From: Micromonospora sp. NBC_00421
GTDB taxonomy: Bacteria; Actinomycetota; Actinomycetes; Mycobacteriales; Micromonosporaceae
DNA length: 64,000 nt
Assembly: GCF_036017915.1 (NCBI RefSeq)
Contig: NZ_CP107929.1
Span: 2,170,001 to 2,234,000, forward strand
Direction: 5' to 3'
The notes under the pieces are model-generated. The model did no database searches. It worked only from the letters and a program-made list of their open reading frames with translations, and had not been told where the DNA came from. Shown one piece after another: positions 57,323-64,000 of the stretch (position 1 is its first letter; each line of letters opens with the position of its first letter). Made by a program: the position numbers and the translations under genes.

Positions 57323-58048
57323 ATGACCGCGACCCCGGCCACCCCACCCCGCGACGGCGTCCGATCCGACATCGTCGAAGCCGCCACCCGGCTGCTACGC
57401 GAAAACGGCGCCCACGCGGTCACCACCCGGGCCGTCGCCCACGCGGCAGGCGTCCAGGCACCCACCATCTACCGCCTGTTCGGCGACAAGAACGGCCTCG
57501 TCGACGCCGTCGCCGAACACGTACTGGCCACCCACGTCACCACCAAGACGATCACCGCCCACGACACCGGCGACCCGGTGGCCGACCTGCGCTCCGGATG
57601 GCGGACCCACGTCGAGTTCGGCCTGGCCAACCCCGAACTGTTCCGGCTCCTCGGCACCCGCGGACCGGACGACCTCTCACCGGCGACCATCGCCGGCATC
57701 GAGGTGCTACGGACCCGGGTCCGCCGCCTCGCCACCGCCGGACTGCTCCGGGTCGACGAACAACGGGCCACCATGATGATCCACGCCGCCGGCACCGGCG
57801 TCATCCTCGCCCTGCTGGAGACACCCGCCCCGCAGCGCGACGCCGAGCTGGAGAAAGCCATGTTCGACGCCGTGCTCGGCAGCATCCTCACCACCACCCC
57901 CGTCACACCCGACCCCACCATCAGCGCCGTCACGGTGACCTTCGCCGCAGCGGCACCCGACCTGCCCGGACTCACCGACGCCGAACGCGCCCTCATGGCC
58001 GAATGGCTCCACCGGTCACTCACCCGGCTACGAAACCCACACGGGTGA
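57323..58048 (+). CDS. TetR-family transcriptional regulator
   Basis: 241 residues from ATG 57323. Helix-turn-helix: RSDIVEAATRLLRENGAHAV, then TTRAVAHAAGVQAPTIYRLF and GDKNGLVDAVAEHVL. The C-terminal ligand domain is long and helical. It faces the NmrA-like gene and probably represses it and itself. Confidence 0.92.
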   Translation: MTATPATPPRDGVRSDIVEAATRLLRENGAHAVTTRAVAHAAGVQAPTIYRLFGDKNGLVDAVAEHVLATHVTTKTITAHDTGDPVADLRSGWRTHVEFGLANPELFRLLGTRGPDDLSPATIAGIEVLRTRVRRLATAGLLRVDEQRATMMIHAAGTGVILALLETPAPQRDAELEKAMFDAVLGSILTTTPVTPDPTISAVTVTFAAAAPDLPGLTDAERALMAEWLHRSLTRLRNPHG

Positions 58049-58081
58049 CGACCCGCCCGTGCCGCAGCCCACCGACCGGAA

Positions 58082-58107
58082 CCGGGGGCGGCACCCACCG
58101 CCCCCGG
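58082..58107 (+). terminator. Terminator after the tetR gene
   Basis: CCGGGGGCGG (58082-58091) pairs with CCGCCCCCGG (58098-58107) around six bases, 33 bp after the stop. No T-run. Confidence 0.55.
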
Positions 58108-58345
58108 CACGGATCAGAACGCATGCTCACACAGGACGATGCCCGTGCCGTCGGTGCCCCACCGACACGGCGAGGATCGCGACACTGCCGCTTCGCCGCG
58201 CCGGCTGCACCACCCAGGACGTCAACTGGCGGCCGAAAGCAGCGGCAAGCCGACTCTCAGCTGCGGGTACGCCACGCCGCGAAGCAACTCGTGTTCCCCA
58301 TGCTATCGGCCACGGCAACCACCCCCACACCACCGCCCACCGCTG

Positions 58346-59344
58346 CTAGCACCGGTCCGACACCAACCCCACCAGCACCCGATGCGTCCGGTTCGACCGC
58401 ACCGCCGCCCGCTGCTGACCCGCCGTCACCTCGATGTACGTCTGCGACGAAGCCAACGACGCATGCCCCAGCAACCGCATGATCTCCGCCGCCCCCGCCC
58501 CGTCCTCGGCCAACCGGGTGGCGAACGTGTGCCGCAACGCGTGCAACCGGGCCCCCGCCGGCACCCGATCGGTGATCCCCGCCCGCCGGTAACAGGAATC
58601 CACCAGGTACTGCAACCCGCCACGGCGCAACGGCTCACCCCGCCGATCCACCAACAACACCCCGTCCGGGCGTACGCTGCGCGCCCCGAACCGCCGCCGC
58701 CGGCTCTCCAGATAGGCCGACACCACCTCGTCCAACTCCGGCTCCACCGGCACCACCCTCGGCCGGCCACCCTTACCGGCCACCGACACCCGCCGCTCAC
58801 CGGCCCGCCCCGACACCGACGACACCCGCAGCGCCAACAACTCCGCCAGGCGCAATCCCGCGCACAGCGCCAACGCCAGCACCGCCACGTCCCGCTCCGG
58901 CCACGGATCGCGCTGCCGCCCGTCCTCCCGCGACACCGACGCCAGCAGCACCTCAGGGGTGTCCTCGCCCCGTAGCGGCTTGGGCTGGGGGAGCGGGGTG
59001 CGGGGCCGCCCCACCGCCGGCATCGGATTGCCCGCCACCACACCCTCGGCCACCAGGAACGAGAAGAAACCGTTCCAACTCGACCAGGCCCGGTGCACCG
59101 ACGCCGCCGCCCGGGGAGCAGCGAACCGGGCGAACGCCGCACGCATCACCCTGGGGGAGAGGGCGGAGATCATCAACTCGTCGACGGGCAGGGGTGGGAC
59201 GTGCTCCTCACCGATCAATCCCGCGACCGTACGCAGATCCCGCCGGTACGCCTCCTGGGTGTGCGGGGAGGGCTTGCGGGTGGCCCGCGCGGTGAGGAAC
59301 TCCTCGATGAGCGGCCCCACCGATTCGTCCCGTTCATCATGCAT
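58346..59344 (-). CDS. Tyrosine recombinase (XerC/D-like integrase)
   Basis: 332 residues from ATG 59344; an upstream in-frame start at 59482 is unlikely. The N-terminal SAM-like domain is ~1-110. Catalytic residues are visible: Arg in CAGLRLAELLALRV, H-x-x-R in RLHALRHTFATRLAEDG, His in LLGHASLASSQ and Tyr in TYIEV. It is smaller than phage integrases and close to XerC/D or integron-like forms. The start codon lies inside an AT-rich operator. No att site or phage genes were seen, so its substrate is unknown. Confidence 0.9.
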   Translation of the reverse strand: MHDERDESVGPLIEEFLTARATRKPSPHTQEAYRRDLRTVAGLIGEEHVPPLPVDELMISALSPRVMRAAFARFAAPRAAASVHRAWSSWNGFFSFLVAEGVVAGNPMPAVGRPRTPLPQPKPLRGEDTPEVLLASVSREDGRQRDPWPERDVAVLALALCAGLRLAELLALRVSSVSGRAGERRVSVAGKGGRPRVVPVEPELDEVVSAYLESRRRRFGARSVRPDGVLLVDRRGEPLRRGGLQYLVDSCYRRAGITDRVPAGARLHALRHTFATRLAEDGAGAAEIMRLLGHASLASSQTYIEVTAGQQRAAVRSNRTHRVLVGLVSDRC

Positions 59345-59358
59345 AAGGTATATTATGC
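59341..59358. promoter_or_regulatory. AT-rich operator over the recombinase start codon
   Basis: GCATAA (59341-59346) and TTATGC (59353-59358) flank GGTATA. On the recombinase strand it reads GCATAATATACCTTATGC and contains the start codon and a TAATAT -10 element. Confidence 0.6.
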
Positions 59359-59756
59359 AGCTTTCTTGGGTTCCCGACCACCCGGGAGGAGGGGAGCGGC
59401 GCACCCGCCACCGGTCATGACGGGCCGATGCTCGGCGGGCCGACGGGCACCCCGGTGCCGCGCCGCCGGTCCAGGCGGCCATCGTCCCCGGGTCGACCCG
59501 GGGGATGTGGTCCGTCTCGGCTGCCCGGTCTCCTGCGGGAGCTGCACCAGGATGCGGCGGTGCGGGGCGCGCCGGAGGAGGGTCCCGACCGACTTACTTT
59601 ACATAATGTGCATTATCGAATCTGTGGAGCGGGGTGTGCCCGGACGACCGTTCGGCTCACCGGGGTGACCGCCGGGCGCGACGCCGGTTTGGTCGCAGCG
59701 TGCGGCGGGGGCATGAAACGTGCACGTCACCGCCATGTTCCGGAGAGGAAGCAAGC
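59345..59756. other. Divergent region between recombinase and OFA transporter
   Basis: 412 bp without a supportable gene. Most of it is ordinary GC-rich DNA, with two sharply AT-rich operator-like sites at its ends (59341-59358 and 59600-59618). The base skew of the plus strand changes across it. Confidence 0.55.
59601..59618. promoter_or_regulatory. Second AT-rich operator upstream of the OFA transporter
   Basis: ACATAATGTGCATTATCG contains ATAATG-TG-CATTAT (59603-59616) and matches the recombinase-side site at 12 of 18 positions. It lies ~140 bp before the transporter start. Confidence 0.6.
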
Positions 59757-61166
59757 ATGCTGTCCGCACTCGACCGTCGGCACACCGTCGCGCCACCCGG
59801 GTACAGCCGTTGGCTGATCCCACCGGCGGCGCTGGCGATCCACCTCTGCATCGGCCAGGTCTACGCCACGAGCGTCTACAAGAACTCCCTGATCGCGCAC
59901 TTCGACGCGAGTCAGACGGCGATCGGGGTGATCTTCAGTATCGCGATCGTGATGCTGGGGCTCTCCGCTGCGGTGGCCGGCACCTGGGTCGAGGCGAACG
60001 GGCCGCGCAAGGCGATGTTCGTCTCGGCGTGCTTCTGGGCCGCCGGGTTCGGGGTGGGCGCGCTGGGCATCGCCACCGGGCAGTTGTGGCTGCTGTACGT
60101 CGGGTACGGGGTGCTGGGCGGGATCGGCCTGGGCATCGGCTACATCTCCCCCGTGTCCACGTTGATCAAGTGGTTCCCGGACCGTCCCGGCCTGGCCACC
60201 GGTCTGGCGATCATGGGGTTCGGTGGTGGGGCGATGGTGGCCTCTCCCCTGTCGCGCCAGTTGTTGTCGCTCTACGACTCCGGGTACGACCCGGCGGACG
60301 CCGGCTCGACGGCGTCCGGGTCGGCGCTGGTGTGGTTGTTCGTCACTCTCGGTGTCGGTTACTTCGTGATCATGATGTTCGGGGTGTTCAACGTCCGGGT
60401 ACCGGCGGCGCACTGGCGACCGGCCGGGTTCGATCCGGCGCAGGTGGCGGCGAAACCGCTGGTGACCACGGCGAACGTGTCGGCGGCGAACGCGGTGCGG
60501 ACCCGGGCCTTCTGGCTGCTGTGGGTGGTGTTGTTCTGCAACGTGACCGCCGGGATCGGGATCCTGGAGCAGGCCAGCCCGATGATCCAGGACTTCTTCC
60601 GGGATGGTGGCACCTCGGCGGTGTCGGTGGCCGCGGCGGGTGGCTTCGTGGGGTTGCTGTCGTTGTTCAACATGGCCGGTCGGTTCGTCTGGTCGTCGAC
60701 CTCCGACGTGATCGGCCGCAAACCGATCTACCTGGTGTACCTGGGTGTGGGGATGGTGCTGTACGCGTTGCTGGCTCTGGTAGGGCAGACGGCGACGGCG
60801 TTGTTCGTGCTGCTCGCGTGCGTCATTCTGTCGTTCTACGGTGGTGGGTTCGCGACGATTCCGGCGTATCTGCGGGATCTGTTCGGCACGTTCGAGGTCG
60901 GTGCGATCCACGGTCGGTTGTTGACGGCGTGGTCGGCGGCGGGGGTGGCCGGGCCGTTGATCGTGAATGCGTTCCTGGACGCGCAGGGCAAGCCGGGGAC
61001 GTTGACGGCGGCGGCGTACCGGCCGGCGTTGTTCACGATGGTCGCGGTGCTGGCGGCGGGCTTCGTGGCGAACCTGCTGGTTCGTCCGGTGCCGCAGCGG
61101 TACCACGAGCCGGGCGGTGACCGGGAGACGGAGATGGCGGCGACGCAGAGGGGTGGGACACGATGA
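59757..61166 (+). CDS. OFA-family MFS transporter (oxalate/formate-antiporter-like)
   Basis: 469 residues from ATG 59757 after AGAGGAAG. Twelve helices and OFA signatures: AIHLCIGQVYATSVYKNSLI, GIGYISPVSTLIKWFPDRPG and LASGLAIMGFGGGAMVASPL-like text read as TGLAIMGFGGGAMVASPL. The C-terminal half has RFVWSSTSDVIGRKPIYL. It probably exchanges carboxylates. It is coupled by ATGA to a tiny membrane partner. Confidence 0.9.
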   Translation: MLSALDRRHTVAPPGYSRWLIPPAALAIHLCIGQVYATSVYKNSLIAHFDASQTAIGVIFSIAIVMLGLSAAVAGTWVEANGPRKAMFVSACFWAAGFGVGALGIATGQLWLLYVGYGVLGGIGLGIGYISPVSTLIKWFPDRPGLATGLAIMGFGGGAMVASPLSRQLLSLYDSGYDPADAGSTASGSALVWLFVTLGVGYFVIMMFGVFNVRVPAAHWRPAGFDPAQVAAKPLVTTANVSAANAVRTRAFWLLWVVLFCNVTAGIGILEQASPMIQDFFRDGGTSAVSVAAAGGFVGLLSLFNMAGRFVWSSTSDVIGRKPIYLVYLGVGMVLYALLALVGQTATALFVLLACVILSFYGGGFATIPAYLRDLFGTFEVGAIHGRLLTAWSAAGVAGPLIVNAFLDAQGKPGTLTAAAYRPALFTMVAVLAAGFVANLLVRPVPQRYHEPGGDRETEMAATQRGGTR

Positions 61167-61288
61167 ACGAGCGGAGTCCTCGCGGGCAGCGGGCCCGGTT
61201 GTGGGTTTCCTGGTCGGTGGTGTCGGCGCTGTTGGGCTACGGCGTGGTGCAGACGGTGCTGACGGCGGCGAAGTTGTTCACCGGCTGA
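61163..61288 (+). CDS. Small single-helix partner of the OFA transporter
   Basis: 41 residues beginning MNERSPRGQRARLWVSWSVV, with one helix (WVSWSVVSALLGYGVVQTVL). The ATG overlaps the transporter stop as ATGA. Short membrane proteins in this place are known as the small subunit of OFA-type MFS transporters. The gene is below the usual size cutoff for annotation. Confidence 0.75.
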   Translation: MNERSPRGQRARLWVSWSVVSALLGYGVVQTVLTAAKLFTG

Positions 61289-61344
61289 CCGTCCGGTGTC
61301 GTGCGTGACCGGTGGCCCGGGACGGTGCGTCCCGGGCCACCGGT

Positions 61345-62073
61345 CTACAGGCCGCCGGCGACGCGCAGCACGGTGCCGGTGGTGTAGGTGGCGTCGGGTC
61401 CGAGCAGCCAGGCGACGGCGCCGGCGACCTCGTCGGGTTCACCGGCGCGGCCGAGTGGGATGCGGCCGGCTGCGGTGTCGGGGCGGTCGGGTGCGCCGGA
61501 GGCGGCGTGGATGTCGGTGCGGATGATGCCGGGGGCGACGGCGTTGACCCGGATGCCGTGCGGGGCGAGTTCCTTGGCCAGGCCGATGGTGAGGGTGTCG
61601 GTGGCGGCTTTGACGGCGGCGTAGTGGACGTACTCCCCCGGGCTGCCGAGGGTGGCGGCGGCGGAGGAGATGTTGACGATGGCGCCGCCGTGGGTGAGGC
61701 GGCGGGCGGCCTGTTGGGCGCAGAGGACGTACCCGATGAGGTTGATGTCGACGACCCGACGCAGGTCGTCGGGGCGCAGGTCGGTGAAGGGGCCGATGGG
61801 GCTGGTGACGCCGGCGTTGTTGACCAGGGCGGTGAGGGGGCCGAGTTCGGCGGCGGCGGTGAAGAGGCGGTCGATGTGGGTCGGGTCGGTGGTGTCGGCG
61901 GGGACGGCGACGGCGCGGCGGCCGAGGCGGTGGATGTCGGCGACGACGGTGGCTGCGGCGGCGTGGTCGCGGCGGTAGCCGATGACGAGGTGGTGGCCCT
62001 CGGCGGCGAGTCGTCGGGCGGTGGCGGCGCCGATACCTCGGCTGCCGCCGGTGATGACGGTGACCGGAGTCAA
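61345..62073 (-). CDS. Short-chain dehydrogenase/reductase (FabG-like)
   Basis: 242 residues from TTG 62073 with CAGGG just upstream; no ATG or GTG fits the domain start. Cofactor motif ITGGSRGIGAATARRL; catalytic Ser in NISSAAA, Tyr and Lys in YVHYAAVKAA; tail GTVLRVAGGL. FabG-like 3-oxoacyl reductase or similar; substrate unknown. Confidence 0.9.
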   Translation of the reverse strand: MTPVTVITGGSRGIGAATARRLAAEGHHLVIGYRRDHAAAATVVADIHRLGRRAVAVPADTTDPTHIDRLFTAAAELGPLTALVNNAGVTSPIGPFTDLRPDDLRRVVDINLIGYVLCAQQAARRLTHGGAIVNISSAAATLGSPGEYVHYAAVKAATDTLTIGLAKELAPHGIRVNAVAPGIIRTDIHAASGAPDRPDTAAGRIPLGRAGEPDEVAGAVAWLLGPDATYTTGTVLRVAGGL

Positions 62074-62230
62074 TGCCCTGCTTCCCTGTCGGCCTGTGGT
62101 GCGGTGGTGTGACGGTACCGCCCGGCCGATGGGGTGGGCAGGGTGTGGGCGGTCACGTGGCGCGGTGGCGCGGTGGTGTGCGGGGTGATCGCTTACGCTC
62201 ACCGCGTTTCGGACGGATCGGTGGAGGTGT

Positions 62231-62692
62231 GTGGTGGGTGTGAGTGTCGGTGATCTGGTGGAGGATTTCGTGCTGCCGGATCAGACGGGTACGCCGCGGC
62301 GGTTGTCGGAGTTGTTGGCGTCGGGGCCGGTGGTGTTGTTCTTCTATCCGGCGGCGATGACCCGTGGGTGTACGGCGGAGAGCTGTCACTTTCGGGATCT
62401 GGCGGCGGAGTTCGCGGCGGTGGGGGCGCAGCGGGTGGGGATCAGTCGGGATCCGGTGGCGAGGCAAGCGGAGTTCTCCCGGTTGCACGGGTTCGACTAT
62501 CCGCTGTTGTCGGATGTCGACGGGGTGGTGGCGCAGGCGTTCGGGGTGCGGCGGCGGTTGCCGTTGGGGCCGTTGAGCACTCGGCGGATGACGTTCGTGA
62601 TCGGGGTGGATCGGCGGGTGCTGGCGGTGGTGCACAGTGAGTTGGGGATGAACGAGCACGCCGATGAGGCGTTGCGGGTCCTGGGGGGCTGA
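62231..62692 (+). CDS. Peroxiredoxin (BCP/PrxQ-like)
   Basis: 153 residues from GTG 62231. The active site is FFYPAAMTRGCTAESCHFRD: peroxidatic Cys in RGC and a second Cys five residues later, the PrxQ pattern. It reduces peroxides, with electrons from thioredoxin or similar. FVIGVDRRVLAVVHSELGMNEHA is a normal C-terminus. Confidence 0.92.
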   Translation: MVGVSVGDLVEDFVLPDQTGTPRRLSELLASGPVVLFFYPAAMTRGCTAESCHFRDLAAEFAAVGAQRVGISRDPVARQAEFSRLHGFDYPLLSDVDGVVAQAFGVRRRLPLGPLSTRRMTFVIGVDRRVLAVVHSELGMNEHADEALRVLGG

Positions 62693-62758
62693 TCTTCCGG
62701 TTGTCGTGGTGGGCTGGTATCAAGGCAGGATCAAACACGTGTACGAAAGAGGGCTGTG

Positions 62759-63451
62759 ATGGTGGACCAGGGTTTGTCCGAGGACGAGGTGCGGGGCATC
62801 CGGGAGGCGTTGGCGGCGGGGCGGAAGCCGAAGGTGGTGTTCACCGCGGCGGCGGGGCAGGTCGCCGGGCAGGTGGGTCAGGTGGTGGAGCTGACCGATC
62901 CGGCGGTGTCCGACGAGTTCGTGGTGGTGCGGTTCGGCCGTGACGAGTTGCCCTTCTCCCCCGCTGATGTGGCGGTGGCGCCGCGCGGTGTGGGTCGCCG
63001 GGTGGCGGAGCCGAAGCCGGAGCCGGTGGTGGAGCAGGTGGAGTCGAAGTCGGCGCCGGAGTTCGTGTTGGACACGCCCCGGGTGCCGGGGCAGCGTCGG
63101 GAGGAGCCGGCGGCGGAGCCGGTGCCGGTGGTGGAGAAGCCTGCGGCGCGTCGGCCGGCGAAGGTGGCGAAGCCGAAGGGGCCGGCGGGGTTGACGGTGA
63201 CGTTGGCGTATGCCGACGGTGAGTGGACGGTGGCGGCGCAGCAGGGGGCGAAGGCGTTGGCGAAGCCGTACGTGGTGAAGCCGGCGGAGGCGTTGCGGAT
63301 GGTGGCGCTGGTGGACGTGCCGGGGGTGCAGGAGGCGGTGGAGCAGATCCTGTCGGCGGAGCGGTCGGAGGCGGAGCAGCAGGCGGAGAAGCTGCGTGCC
63401 GAGTTGGCGGAGATCGAGGCGCGGTTGGCGGAGTTGCGCGAGGCGCGCTGA
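62759..63451 (+). CDS. Pro/Glu/Lys-rich protein of unknown function (DUF6319-like)
   Basis: 230 residues from ATG 62759 after AAGAGGG; GTG 62756 is an alternative. The N-terminal ~75 residues form a small globular part (LSEDEVRGIREALAAGRKPK, then VVFTAAAGQVAGQVGQVVEL). A Pro/Glu/Lys linker with VEKPAARRPAKVAKPKGP follows. Residues ~145-195 look like a second domain, and the end is a coiled coil (EAEQQAEKLRAELAEIEARL). Actinobacterial proteins of this look are annotated DUF6319; that label is from memory. Confidence 0.65.
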   Translation: MVDQGLSEDEVRGIREALAAGRKPKVVFTAAAGQVAGQVGQVVELTDPAVSDEFVVVRFGRDELPFSPADVAVAPRGVGRRVAEPKPEPVVEQVESKSAPEFVLDTPRVPGQRREEPAAEPVPVVEKPAARRPAKVAKPKGPAGLTVTLAYADGEWTVAAQQGAKALAKPYVVKPAEALRMVALVDVPGVQEAVEQILSAERSEAEQQAEKLRAELAEIEARLAELREAR

Positions 63452-63551
63452 GGTCGGTTCGTGGTGGGCGGCCCGACGGCTGGTTTCCCGTGCTCGGGTG
63501 GCGGTCGGGGCGTCTCCGCGGCGGTGGGGGGTGTGGTGCGGCGGGGCCGGG

Positions 63552-64000
63552 TCAGAAGTAGTCGCCGAGTTGGGCCGGGCCGCCGGCGGCGAGCAGGTCG
63601 AGGGTGGCGGGGTCGGTGCCGGTCGGGTGGTGCAGGAGGCCGGCCTGGGCGATGGTGCGGGCGGTGGCGGCGCCGGTGTAGAGCAGGGCGAAGCCGCGGA
63701 CGGTGAGGTGCAGGTCGGCGGGGGTGGTGGTGCGGCGTAGGTCGGCGCTGCCGTTGGTGATCTCCAGGTGCCAGGTGCCGGTGTTCCAGTCGGCGAGGGG
63801 GTCGTCGAGGGTGAAGGTGGCGGTGCCGTGCAGGTGTGCCGGCCAGCCTCGGTCGCGGATGGCGCGGCTGACGTCGACGGGGCGGTGCATCCAGGTGTCC
63901 TGTTCGTGTTCGCGGGCCTTCTCCACCGGTAGGTGGGGGGTGAGGGGGTCGCCGGGGATCAGGGGCAGGCGCAGGGTCGGGGCGACGCTGTGCCAGCTGG
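63552..64000 (-). CDS. Eis-like GNAT acetyltransferase, C-terminal part (5' partial)
   Basis: The last ~149 residues are in the window and the frame stays open to base 64000. The text (TWMHRPVDVSRAIRDRGWPA, TWHLEITNGSADLRRTT, FALLYTGAATARTIAQAGLL, ending AQLGDYF) matches the sterol-carrier-like C-terminal domain of Eis enhanced-survival acetyltransferases. The acetyl-CoA domain must lie beyond the window. Confidence 0.75.
   Translation of the reverse strand, partial: SWHSVAPTLRLPLIPGDPLTPHLPVEKAREHEQDTWMHRPVDVSRAIRDRGWPAHLHGTATFTLDDPLADWNTGTWHLEITNGSADLRRTTTPADLHLTVRGFALLYTGAATARTIAQAGLLHHPTGTDPATLDLLAAGGPAQLGDYF

Noticed and set aside
58346..59344. Prophage or integrative element around the tyrosine recombinase
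   Set aside because: No phage, conjugation or tRNA att site in the flanks; only the recombinase is present.

Overview
The window is very GC-rich actinobacterial chromosome with GTG starts, C/G-ending codons and many leaderless-type promoters. RbpA, an Lnt/polyprenol-mannose synthase pair, a HelY-type helicase and an MHYT protein all point to an actinomycete. Micromonosporaceae is my best guess, but it is an inference from gene content and style and was not tested by search. No rRNA, tRNA or CRISPR array was seen.

Region 1 (1-7.4 kb) is the most unusual part: a RiPP (ribosomal peptide natural product) locus. It has the end of an NHLM-type ABC exporter, a MerR-like regulator, and two precursor peptides with nitrile-hydratase-like leaders (NHLP). 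One precursor ends in a seven-cysteine core, the other in a hydrophobic, Asn-containing core. These are followed by a YcaO enzyme, a TfuA partner and a B12-binding radical SAM enzyme. YcaO plus TfuA is the pair known for backbone thioamide formation. Joined to proteusin-like leaders and a B12 radical SAM protein, it suggests a thioamidated and possibly C-methylated proteusin hybrid.

Region 2 (7.4-28 kb) is mostly housekeeping and signalling. It holds a cNMP-domain histidine kinase with a response regulator/thioredoxin-reductase fusion, a DksA/TraR zinc-finger gene behind a likely short terminated RNA, and a MITE-like inverted-repeat element. After these come a lipid kinase, an EamA transporter, a HAD phosphatase, the helicase, the MHYT protein, a glycosyltransferase, an exonuclease, a GH5 glycosidase, an acyl-CoA dehydrogenase, an Lrp regulator, CsbD and YnfA.

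Region 3 (27.1-35.5 kb) is a lysine/beta-lysine aminomutase locus. A lysine 2,3-aminomutase-like gene diverges from an operon of diaminohexanoate dehydrogenase, amidohydrolase, lysine 5,6-aminomutase alpha and beta, 3-aminobutyryl-CoA ammonia lyase and a MutL-family protein. A 46-bp dyad lies between the two units. The cleavage enzyme Kce is absent from the window. A strongly promoted and terminated, approximately 300-nt non-coding RNA candidate follows.

Region 4 (36-43.7 kb) carries lipoprotein processing (Lnt, Ppm), FxsA, RbpA, a molybdopterin oxidoreductase, a long coiled-coil protein and a NUDIX hydrolase. Region 5 (43.7-51.3 kb) is a sugar-use block: LacI with a GH3 enzyme carrying a beta-trefoil-like insertion, a ROK regulator, a GH42 beta-galactosidase, clear operators and a previously hidden 51-residue gene. 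Region 6 (51.4-64 kb) is mixed: an O-antigen-ligase-like membrane protein, LysE, GNAT, DUF1992, cupin, GlxA-type AraC regulator, a broken DinB/maleylpyruvate-isomerase-like gene, an NmrA/TetR divergent pair, a tyrosine recombinase facing an OFA-family transporter with paired AT-rich operators, an SDR, a peroxiredoxin, a Lys/Pro/Glu-rich protein and the end of an Eis-like acetyltransferase.
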